Source: JBBRXJ01 sp038248505
Lineage (GTDB): Bacteria; Bacteroidota; Bacteroidia; Bacteroidales; JBBRXJ01
Assembly: GCA_038248505.1 (NCBI GenBank)
Contig: JBBRXJ010000024.1
Location: 1 to 40,718, forward strand
Direction: 5' to 3'
Length of the DNA stretch: 40,718 nt
Below, piece by piece: positions 1 to 7,108 of the stretch. The notes beneath the pieces were generated by a model. That model was not told the DNA's origin. It ran no database searches and saw nothing but the letters and a program-made list of their open reading frames with translations. Position 1 is the first letter of the stretch. Every line of letters begins with the position of its first letter. Position numbers and translations under genes: made by a program.

Positions 1-651
1 ACTTCAAACGTAATGGTGCAAGCATACAAAGCGGTGCAGGCACAACATACACTACTACCACACTTACAAATGGCACCGCCGTAAAAGTTATTGTAACAAA
101 TGGTAGTGGATGTATAGATAGTAGTGCCGCAATAACAACAACCGTTAATGCCTTGCCAGTTGTAACCTTTACCAGCAGCGATGCCGACAATACTATATGT
201 GCTGGTAACTCCGTAACCTTTACTGCAGGTGGCGGTTCAGCCTATAACTTTAAATTAAATGGCTCAATCGTTCAGAGTGGTGCAGGTACAACTTATGTAA
301 CTACAGCTTTAGCGAATGGAGCCAGCATGAAAGTCATTGTTACCAATGCCAGTGGATGTATAGACTCAAGTGCGGCAATAGTAACAACAGTCAATACATT
401 ACCTGCTGTAAGTTTTACTAGCAGCGATGCCGACAATATAATATGTGCCGGTAACTCAGTAATCTTTAGCGCAGGTGGTGGAAGTAATTACAACTTCAAA
501 CGTAATGGTGCAAGCATACAAAGCGGTGCAGGCACAACATACACTACTACCACACTTACAAATGGCACCGCCGTAAAAGTTATTGTAACAAATGGTAGTG
601 GATGTATAGATAGTAGTGCAGCAATAACAACAACCGTTAATGCCTTGCCAA
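1..651 (+). repeat. Internal near-identical repeats of the adhesin gene (about 246-nt unit)
   Basis: Bases 1-159 recur at 493-651 with an offset of 492 nt (164 codons, two units of 82 residues). By eye the only difference is C at 128 against A at 620. The unit in between (about 247-492) is more divergent. Such near-identity, including third codon positions, points to recent duplication or gene conversion within the gene. Confidence 0.85.
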
Positions 652-1499
652 CAGCCACCGCAACAAGTAATAGTCCACGATGCATTGGAACAAGCCTACA
701 ACTCACAGGCGGTGCGAATGGATTAACAAGTTATGCATGGAGTGGCCCAAGTGCATATAGTGATGCAACACAAAGTCCAACAGTGAATGGCAGTGCAACA
801 CTTGCCATGGCTGGAACGTATACGATTATTGTTACGGATGCAAATTCATGTACACAAACAGCAAATACGGTTGTAGTGATCAATAGTTTACCCACAGCAG
901 GAATAACGCCCGATCCGGCAGTAATATGTACCGGTGGCACGTTAGCGATGAATGGCAATGCAGCAGGTGGTTCAGGCACATATACCACACATGTATGGAC
1001 GGGTAATGGAAAAGATTCGTTAACGAGTAAAATCATTGCGGCGCCATCATTCAGCAGCAAAAATATGGGAACGTTTAAATTGATCTATACGGTCACCGAC
1101 AATAATAATTGTATTGGCGTTGATTCCTTAAACGTAACTGTGAATCAGGGTGCAAATGCTACGTTTACGGTATTGCCAGCGTTAGATACTATTTGCATAG
1201 GCAGCAATACAACATTGCGAGTAGATTTTACCTCCGGTACAGCACCATTTGATTTTACATGGTCGGATGGCACAAATACAGGAACGTTGAATAATATTAA
1301 TAGCGATCCCTATGATTTTAGTCCGAGTGTAGGACCAATATGGACAGCGGGAAAATATACGGCTACGACCTATACCATAACAACGATATCTGATTCCAAT
1401 GGATGTACGAATACGAACATTAGTGGTCCAACGGTACGCGTTATGAAACGTCCGGATACAGGAGATCCGCATTATGTGCCAAATGTTTTTAATAAATAA
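1..1499 (+). CDS. Repeat-rich secreted adhesin-like protein, 5' end outside window, no C-terminal sorting domain
   Basis: The frame is open from base 3 to the TAA at 1497-1499, so the gene starts upstream of the window; the first possible start inside (TTG at 153) lies in mid-repeat and is not credible. The visible part is a string of about 80-residue beta-sandwich modules of the Ig/PKD-like or SprB-repeat kind, each with a Cys-containing (I/T)CxGN stretch and a conserved GCIDSSAAI segment. Such modules are usual in large Bacteroidota surface proteins exported by the type IX secretion system. The last residues read HYVPNVFNK and then stop. In family members a segment like VPNVF is followed by SPNGDG, the start of the type B sorting domain, which is missing here. 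The protein may therefore be truncated and not secreted, or the 3' end may have been replaced by the repeat DNA that follows. The adhesin call is inferred from architecture only. Confidence 0.8.
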   Translation, partial: FKRNGASIQSGAGTTYTTTTLTNGTAVKVIVTNGSGCIDSSAAITTTVNALPVVTFTSSDADNTICAGNSVTFTAGGGSAYNFKLNGSIVQSGAGTTYVTTALANGASMKVIVTNASGCIDSSAAIVTTVNTLPAVSFTSSDADNIICAGNSVIFSAGGGSNYNFKRNGASIQSGAGTTYTTTTLTNGTAVKVIVTNGSGCIDSSAAITTTVNALPTATATSNSPRCIGTSLQLTGGANGLTSYAWSGPSAYSDATQSPTVNGSATLAMAGTYTIIVTDANSCTQTANTVVVINSLPTAGITPDPAVICTGGTLAMNGNAAGGSGTYTTHVWTGNGKDSLTSKIIAAPSFSSKNMGTFKLIYTVTDNNNCIGVDSLNVTVNQGANATFTVLPALDTICIGSNTTLRVDFTSGTAPFDFTWSDGTNTGTLNNINSDPYDFSPSVGPIWTAGKYTATTYTITTISDSNGCTNTNISGPTVRVMKRPDTGDPHYVPNVFNK

Positions 1500-1642
1500 A
1501 AATTGGAAAGAACCACTAAGACACTAAGTACATTAAGTTCGCCGCGGCGAACACAAAGGAAGAAAGTAGAAAGTAGAAAGAAAACCACTAAGATATTAGG
1601 TTTATGAGTTTATCCGCCACGGCGGAGTTTATGGGGAGAAGT
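1500..1642. other. Intergenic repeat-like DNA with GC-rich palindromes
   Basis: No gene was seen. The stretch contains two copies of an ACCACTAAGA word (from about 1511 and 1582), short direct repeats of AAGTAGA, a perfect 16-nt palindrome GTTCGCCGCGGCGAAC at 1537-1552, and an imperfect one CCGCCacGGCGG near 1612-1623. CACTAAGACACAAAG-like words are common in non-coding repeats of Bacteroidota. This looks like decayed repeat DNA downstream of the truncated adhesin. Confidence 0.5.
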
Positions 1643-1730
1643 AGTTGGCTGAGGTGGTACATTGAGTTTTTCGCCTAGGCGAAGAAATGCCCTAAGCCCT
1701 GGTTATGTAAGTCTACAATTATGCAGAATC
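1643..1730 (-). repeat. MITE-like element, copy A (one end preserved)
   Basis: Read on the minus strand, this stretch carries the core shared with copies B-D: GCATTTCTTCGCCTAGGCGA followed by AAAACTCAATGTACCACCTC. It includes the perfect palindrome TTCGCCTAGGCGAA. The right edge at 1711-1730 matches the terminal inverted repeat of copy D at 18 of 20 positions. The other terminus was not found, so the copy is probably truncated. It ends 10 nt from the stop codon of the permease gene. Confidence 0.65.
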
Positions 1731-1740
1731 GAATTTAATA

Positions 1741-2739
1741 TTACAATCCAGCAACAATAATTAGCGTAATTCCTAAAATAAAGAACAAAAACATAAGAGC
1801 TATTAAGACATTAACAGACTTTCCCGCCCCTTTAAATTCTTTCCAAATAAATACGCCCCATAAAGCTGCAATTAAAGTTGCGCCTTGCCCTAAGCCATAA
1901 GAAATTGCTGCGCCTGCACTGCCTGATGCTACAATGTTTAGCGAGGTTCCGATGCACCAAATGGCACCGCCTAAAATACCGGCAATATGTACTTTTATAT
2001 TTCCTTTAAAATATTCAGAAATTGAAACTGGAGCACCTTCAATGGGTTTGCGCATGAGGTAGGTATTAATAATGAAATTGCTGGCAAGAATACCTAATGC
2101 AAAAAAGAACACGGCAGTATATGGAGTGAGCTTACCTGTTTCGGGGTTCGCAAAGTCGGTAATCATAGCCATGGTGATGAAGCGATAGAAAACGGACATG
2201 AGCACGCCGGCGAGCAGCGCAACAACGATTCCTTTTGAGCTAAGCTTCCCTGCATTTGATGACATTTTGCGATAGGCTAAGGCATCAAAAACAATTGCAA
2301 TAACAACTAATGCAACGCCTGAAAATAGAATTATTGCATCGCCTTTTGGGGCAGTTACAAAATTTATGATAACACCCAACACCATTGCAACACCTACGCC
2401 TACGGGGAATGCCACTGCCATACCAGCAATGGCGATACCTGCCACCAAAAGAATATTTGATAAATTAAAAATAATTCCGCCAATAAATGGCAACCACAAG
2501 TTTTCTGTTTCAGCTTGTTTAATATCGGCAATAAAACTGCGACCTTCGTTGCCATTGCTCCCGAGAGTAAATGATAGCACAAGTGAACATAATAAAATGC
2601 CTAGAACATAATCCCAATAAAACAATTCGAAGCGCCAGCTTTTACCGGCAATTTTCTGTGTGTTGGCCCATGAGCCCCAGCAAAACATTGTGATAACGCA
2701 TAGAATAACAGCGATGGTATAATTTTGTGCAAAATACAT
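1741..2739 (-). CDS. Multi-spanning permease, ureide permease / GRP sugar transporter type (DMT superfamily)
   Basis: This 332-residue protein is almost wholly hydrophobic, with about ten predicted transmembrane helices. It begins with a helix containing CWGSWAN, followed by KIAGKSWRFELFYWDY, a pattern typical of the ureide permease (PF07168)/GRP branch of the drug/metabolite transporter superfamily; these proteins import small sugars, ureides or nucleobases. There is no signal peptide or ATP-binding part, so it should be a secondary transporter of the inner membrane. It is the last gene of a minus-strand operon with two exported ADP-ribosylglycohydrolase-like lipoproteins and ribokinase. From that context, ribose, a ribonucleoside or a related hydrolysis product is the inferred substrate. 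The substrate cannot be read from the sequence; the family call is fairly firm. Confidence 0.78.
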   Translation of the reverse strand: MYFAQNYTIAVILCVITMFCWGSWANTQKIAGKSWRFELFYWDYVLGILLCSLVLSFTLGSNGNEGRSFIADIKQAETENLWLPFIGGIIFNLSNILLVAGIAIAGMAVAFPVGVGVAMVLGVIINFVTAPKGDAIILFSGVALVVIAIVFDALAYRKMSSNAGKLSSKGIVVALLAGVLMSVFYRFITMAMITDFANPETGKLTPYTAVFFFALGILASNFIINTYLMRKPIEGAPVSISEYFKGNIKVHIAGILGGAIWCIGTSLNIVASGSAGAAISYGLGQGATLIAALWGVFIWKEFKGAGKSVNVLIALMFLFFILGITLIIVAGL

Positions 2740-2818
2740 TATTAAAGGTGTTTGAGGTTAATAAATGAAATTGTATAAATATATTTTATTTTGATGTTAT
2801 CATAATAAACTAATAGCA

Positions 2819-4351
2819 TTATTTTTTTTCGCTATACACCAAAACATCTTTAATATTGGCGCGCCAATTATCCTGGGGATTAAGCCAATTCATCACCACA
2901 TTATGTTTTCCTTGTTGCAGATCATAATTGGAATATATATCTGCATTCCGGGTAATCATATTTGCGGGAAGATCAAGAGTGTCGATAATTTTTCCATCAA
3001 TAATGATTTCATATAAAGCGCTATAATTTGCAGTATCGGTAACATTACCTTCGGCATTTGAGATATAGCCGCTTACTACGAATGCTTTTCCGTCAAAATT
3101 AAACTCTAGATGTTTATTGTTAAGTTTTGAGAGATTAATTTTTTCTTTTGGAGCAATACCTTCAAAATTTACTTCATATATAACGGACATTGGGTTTTTA
3201 TATAATATTTCAACTTTATCATTAACCACACGTCCACCGTTTTTTTCAATCATAGCTAAAGCATGTTTGTTTACCGTGGTGTACACTTGATTTAAAGACA
3301 GGCTGCTATATTGTATGGTCATATCTTCAACTTGTTTAAGAGGACGCATCCATACATCAGGTATTTTGTCATAGCCAATAATGGCACCAATAATACCACC
3401 TGCAGTGGCAGGATTGCAATCGCTGTCTTGTCCACAACGTGTTGCAATGTCGATGGTTTTGGCAAAATCACCATCGCCATAGAGCAAACCGATAACAACA
3501 TAGGCGGCATTCATTTTTGCATCAATATTATAGGGCTCAAAAGTACCTTTAGGGCAACCAATATCCTCGCTCCATTTTTTCTGTAACTCAAACCAGGCTT
3601 TTTGCCAGTCGTTTGGGTATTGATTGTGCCAAGCAATAACGTCGCTAATACATTTTGCAAAGGATGATTGAGCGGGAATCGTTTTTAAAGCTTCGCTAAC
3701 GATGAATAGAATATCGTTAGAGATAAAAGCAAGAGAATACATAGCAGCAACATAAACACCGCCATACCAACCATCTCCTGAATTCATGATATGCCCTGTT
3801 TTATCGCAAACATCACTTGCAACATTGGGCATTCCAGGGCACATCAAACCTGCAAAATCGGCCTCAATTTGAAAGTCGATGCAATCGGCATGAGGATTAT
3901 TTCTCCAGTAGCCAGATGCAGGAGGTTTAATGCCATGCATTATATTATAGCGCGCTTGTTGATTGGCGTGCCACAAGTGATATTTTGCATAAGCAAAACT
4001 TTGTGCAAAACTGTCTGCAGGAGCATTAAGACCGCAACGTTCAAAAATATCAACAAAAGATAAATCCATATATACATCATCATATAAACTAGGAGCATTC
4101 AAATACCACCATTTAATAAGGGTATCATTCCATGGTATTGGGTGGTATGATTGTATCATGCTGCCCTTAAAATAAAACTCAGTAGGACCGCCATAGGTAA
4201 CGCCAATGACTTGGCCGGCCCAACCGCCTTTAATTTTATTATCAAGTTCTTTTTTTGAAATTTCAATCATTCCTTCTTTAGGTAGATTTTGAGATGTTTT
4301 ATTGCAGGCTATGCAACAAACTAACAACAAAGGAAGCAGCAGTCGTGTCAT
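2819..4351 (-). CDS. Exported ADP-ribosylglycohydrolase family lipoprotein (second paralogue)
   Basis: This protein has 510 residues. The N-terminus is a lipoprotein signal (hydrophobic LLLPLLLV, then CIAC with the lipidated Cys at about 16). The ADP-ribosylglycohydrolase fold (PF03747) follows from about residue 30: KGGWAGQVIGV, the acidic pair DD at 91-92 in YDDVYMD, HADCIDFQIEAD near 155-165, and CGQDSDCNPATAGG with the metal-ligand pair D309/D311. Known ARH enzymes bind two Mg ions with these acidic residues and cleave N- or O-glycosidic bonds to ADP-ribose. Here the position after the second Asp is Cys rather than the usual Thr. A C-terminal beta-rich domain of about 120 residues is an addition to the usual length of about 300-350. 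It lies 23 nt downstream of its paralogue, so the two are co-transcribed. An extracytoplasmic location is unusual for the classical, cytosolic enzymes. The real substrate is unknown. Confidence 0.82.
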   Translation of the reverse strand: MTRLLLPLLLVCCIACNKTSQNLPKEGMIEISKKELDNKIKGGWAGQVIGVTYGGPTEFYFKGSMIQSYHPIPWNDTLIKWWYLNAPSLYDDVYMDLSFVDIFERCGLNAPADSFAQSFAYAKYHLWHANQQARYNIMHGIKPPASGYWRNNPHADCIDFQIEADFAGLMCPGMPNVASDVCDKTGHIMNSGDGWYGGVYVAAMYSLAFISNDILFIVSEALKTIPAQSSFAKCISDVIAWHNQYPNDWQKAWFELQKKWSEDIGCPKGTFEPYNIDAKMNAAYVVIGLLYGDGDFAKTIDIATRCGQDSDCNPATAGGIIGAIIGYDKIPDVWMRPLKQVEDMTIQYSSLSLNQVYTTVNKHALAMIEKNGGRVVNDKVEILYKNPMSVIYEVNFEGIAPKEKINLSKLNNKHLEFNFDGKAFVVSGYISNAEGNVTDTANYSALYEIIIDGKIIDTLDLPANMITRNADIYSNYDLQQGKHNVVMNWLNPQDNWRANIKDVLVYSEKK

Positions 4352-4374
4352 AAATTTTAAAAGTTAATTTAATA

Positions 4375-5949
4375 TTATTTTACGTAAGAAGTTAATGTAT
4401 CGGAAAATGAATAAGCCGGATGACGAGAGAGTGATAAATTGTAATTCATCGTGTCAACATTCAACCAGCGAATTTGGAGTGTGTGTGCAGTTTTTGGCAA
4501 TTCATATTTCCAATAAAAATCGTTGCGTCGGATATTCACGTTGGCAGGGAATTTCAATGTGTCCGGTTTTTGATCATCCAATGTTGCTTCAATTATACCA
4601 ATGTAGTTATTAAATTTTGGATCATTTACCTTTTCTTTTTCATTAATATTTAAGCTGCCATTAACTATAATACCAGTACCCGTAAAGTTGAATTGAAAAG
4701 CGACTTTTGATAGTAGAGTTTTATTTACAATCATTTCAGAAGGATATATATTTGGGAAACTCTTTTCAAAGCGCACTGCAATTGGTTTTTGATATTTGAT
4801 GATAATTAGATCGCCATCTACTTTCCCGCCATTTTTCTCAATTACTTTTATTGCTTGCTCGGTACCATCTTTGTACACATCGTTTAATGACATGGTGGTA
4901 TATTTAAAATCCATGTCTTCAACTTTATCTATACCTTGTTTCCAGTAAGCAGGAATGGCGTTATAGCCAAGCATGGTTCCTAAAATACCGCCTGCGGTTG
5001 CTGGATTGCAATCGCTATCTTGTCCGCAACGAGTAGCTATATCGAGAGTTTTGCCATAATCACCTTTACCGTAAAGCAGGCCAATAATAGCATACGCGCA
5101 ATTTACTTTTGCATCAATATTGAATGCGTCAAAAATGCCATCAGGACAGGACATGTCTTGCGACCATTTCTTTTCAACCATATACCATGCATCACGCCAG
5201 TCGGCTGTATTCTTTTTGTATTCTGCAATCACATCGCTCATGCATTTGTGAAACTCACTCTCAGCAGGAATGGTTTTTAATGCCTCTGTAACTACAAACT
5301 CAACATCCTTTGAAACAAAGGCCATAGTGTACATTGCAGCAACATAAACACCACCATACCAACCATCGCCATAATTCATAATATGACCAATGCCATCAGA
5401 GATTTGTGATGAGGTGTTTGGCATGGCAGGAGACATAAGACCTGCAAAGTCTGCCTCAATTTGAAAATCGATACAATCGGCATGAGGATTGTTTTTCCAA
5501 TGACCCGACATAGGAGGCATGATACCATTTAATATATTGTAACGTCCAACCTGATTGGCATGCCATAATTTGTAATCGGCACGAGCATACGCCATAGCAT
5601 GTGAATCAACAGGAGCATCAATGCCATATTTTTGGAATACATCAACAAAAGTTATATCCATATACACATCATCGTATAACCCAGGGGCATTATCATACCA
5701 CCATTTCATAGTTGAGTCGGTCCAAGGAATAGGATAATAAGGCTGAATCATAGTTCCCTTAAAACGAAATTCGGTAGGACCACCATAGGTTACACCAATA
5801 ACCTGGCCGGCCCATCCGCCCTTAATTTTATCTATCAGTTCATTTTTACTCATGCGTATTGATGCACCATCTTTAAGCGCAGCATTTTTTTTACAAGCGC
5901 TTGAAACAAGTAAAGCAATTGATAGAAGGGTTAAAATGATTTTTTTCAT
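4375..5949 (-). CDS. Exported ADP-ribosylglycohydrolase family lipoprotein (first paralogue)
   Basis: This 524-residue protein is closely similar to the next gene over its whole length. The signal sequence ends in VSSAC, with the likely lipidated Cys at 19. The ARH core has KGGWAGQVIGV at about 43-53, DD at 93-94 in YDDVYMD, HADCIDFQIEAD at about 157-168, GDGWYGGVYVAAMY at about 194-207, and D311/D313 in CGQDSDCNPATAGG. All are conserved between the two copies, which argues that both are active enzymes. The last 130 residues form a separate beta-rich domain, more divergent between the copies. It follows rbsK by 44 nt and precedes the second copy by 23 nt, so it belongs to the same operon. It probably arose by tandem duplication. 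The activity (release of a ribosyl or ADP-ribosyl group in the periplasm or at the cell surface) is inferred from family and neighbours. Confidence 0.83.
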   Translation of the reverse strand: MKKIILTLLSIALLVSSACKKNAALKDGASIRMSKNELIDKIKGGWAGQVIGVTYGGPTEFRFKGTMIQPYYPIPWTDSTMKWWYDNAPGLYDDVYMDITFVDVFQKYGIDAPVDSHAMAYARADYKLWHANQVGRYNILNGIMPPMSGHWKNNPHADCIDFQIEADFAGLMSPAMPNTSSQISDGIGHIMNYGDGWYGGVYVAAMYTMAFVSKDVEFVVTEALKTIPAESEFHKCMSDVIAEYKKNTADWRDAWYMVEKKWSQDMSCPDGIFDAFNIDAKVNCAYAIIGLLYGKGDYGKTLDIATRCGQDSDCNPATAGGILGTMLGYNAIPAYWKQGIDKVEDMDFKYTTMSLNDVYKDGTEQAIKVIEKNGGKVDGDLIIIKYQKPIAVRFEKSFPNIYPSEMIVNKTLLSKVAFQFNFTGTGIIVNGSLNINEKEKVNDPKFNNYIGIIEATLDDQKPDTLKFPANVNIRRNDFYWKYELPKTAHTLQIRWLNVDTMNYNLSLSRHPAYSFSDTLTSYVK

Positions 5950-5993
5950 ATCCTTATGTTTTATTATTATGCAGATTTTAAAAATAGTATTAT

Positions 5994-6926
5994 CTAAAAG
6001 GTGATTTCACTTCTCTTTGGCACCGAACTTTGGGCACCAAAACGAGTAACAGAAATGGAAGCCGCTTTATTAGCGAAATCTACCGCTTCGTCCATTTCTT
6101 TACCTTCGCTGAGAGCTACAACCAATGCGCCATTGAAGGTATCGCCAGCAGCAGTAGTATCAACAGGTTTTACTTTATATCCTGGAATAAGGACAGAGAG
6201 TTTATCGGTTAAAACATAAGCGCCATCAACCCCCAAAGTAATTACAACATTTTGTACCCCCATTTTTTTAAGTGTGCGTGCGGCTTCTTTAATGGAATCA
6301 AGCTCGTCAATAATGATACCGCTGTTTCCCTTACTGGGCTTTATTTTGATGCCGGTAAGCATCTCTGCCTCGGTTTGATTGGGAGTTAGAAGATATAAGC
6401 ATGGAAATATTTCACTATTTAATTTTTGTGCAGGAGCAGGATTTAATATCACCTTCTTTTTTAATGAGAATGCTGTTTTAGCAATATATTCAACCGTTTC
6501 AACAGGAGTTTCCAATTGAAGTAAAATAATGTCGGACTCTTCGATGGCTGACATGCAGAAATTAATATCATCAATGTTTAATGTGCCATTGGCTCCAGGG
6601 GCAACAACAATGCAGTTCTCGGCATTTTCGTCAACTGTGATTAGTGCAACACCAGAAGGATTATCGGGGTCGGTTAAAATATATTTAGTGTCGATACCTT
6701 CTTTGCGAAAAAGTTCAAGACCTTGTTTACCGAAAATGTCATTCCCCACTTTAGCTACAAAAGTAACATTACCCCCTAATCTAGCAGCTGCCACAGCTTG
6801 ATTGGCGCCCTTACCGCCAGGGTTCATAAAGAATTTACCGCCAAGAATGGTTTCGCCAGGAACCGGGAGATGTTCGGCTTTTACTACCATATCTGTGTTT
6901 GTACTACCAATAACTGTGATCTTCAT
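5994..6926 (-). CDS. rbsK: Ribokinase
   Basis: Ribokinase phosphorylates D-ribose to ribose 5-phosphate with ATP in the cytoplasm. The 310 residues match the usual length. Both PfkB-family signatures are present: NPGGKGANQA at about 36-45, which binds the sugar, and DTTAAGDTFNGAL from 256, with D262 as catalytic base and the anion hole AAGD. The N-terminus MKITVIGSTNTDMV is characteristic of RbsK rather than of fructokinase or adenosine kinase. It is the first gene of the four-gene minus-strand operon with two exported ADP-ribosylglycohydrolase-like proteins and a permease, which suggests its ribose comes from hydrolysis outside the cytoplasm. No RbsD pyranase or ABC ribose transporter is nearby. 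A promoter-like box lies 23 nt before the start. Confidence 0.93.
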   Translation of the reverse strand: MKITVIGSTNTDMVVKAEHLPVPGETILGGKFFMNPGGKGANQAVAAARLGGNVTFVAKVGNDIFGKQGLELFRKEGIDTKYILTDPDNPSGVALITVDENAENCIVVAPGANGTLNIDDINFCMSAIEESDIILLQLETPVETVEYIAKTAFSLKKKVILNPAPAQKLNSEIFPCLYLLTPNQTEAEMLTGIKIKPSKGNSGIIIDELDSIKEAARTLKKMGVQNVVITLGVDGAYVLTDKLSVLIPGYKVKPVDTTAAGDTFNGALVVALSEGKEMDEAVDFANKAASISVTRFGAQSSVPKRSEITF

Positions 6927-6948
6927 AGTATTTGCTTTTGTTGCTAAA

Positions 6949-6956
6949 CAAATGTA
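6949..6956 (-). promoter_or_regulatory. -7 box of the rbsK operon promoter
   Basis: On the minus strand this reads TACATTTG, a full match to the Bacteroidota sigma-70 -7 consensus TAnnTTTG, 23 nt before the rbsK start. No clear -33 TTTG was found at 17-21 nt. The spacer region 6927-7108 is shared with the divergent gene at 7109. Confidence 0.5.
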
Positions 6957-7074
6957 AGATATATACTATAAAAATCTATATCAATATTACTAATAATCTA
7001 TATTTATAAATTGCTAATGTAAATTGTAAACTAATATATATAAGTGTTATATAAAATATATTAAGATAATTATG

Positions 7075-7082
7075 TATATTTG
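7075..7082 (+). promoter_or_regulatory. -7 box upstream of the gene at 7109
   Basis: TATATTTG matches TAnnTTTG and lies 27 nt before the ATG. The surrounding DNA is extremely AT-rich and no good -33 element is visible. Together with the box at 6949 it makes a divergent promoter region. Confidence 0.45.
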
Positions 7083-7108
7083 TTAAAAGAATCTGTTAAT
7101 TATAAAAT

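Noticed and set aside
488..1472. Three minus-strand open frames inside the adhesin gene (488-706, 731-1060, 1182-1472)
   Set aside because: They lie fully opposite a repeat-coding frame, have low-complexity products and arise from its codon bias.
1741..6926. Toxin-antitoxin or NAD-related defence system built on the ADP-ribosylglycohydrolases
   Set aside because: No ADP-ribosyltransferase or toxin gene is nearby, both hydrolases carry export signals, and the partners are a permease and ribokinase; nutrient salvage fits better.
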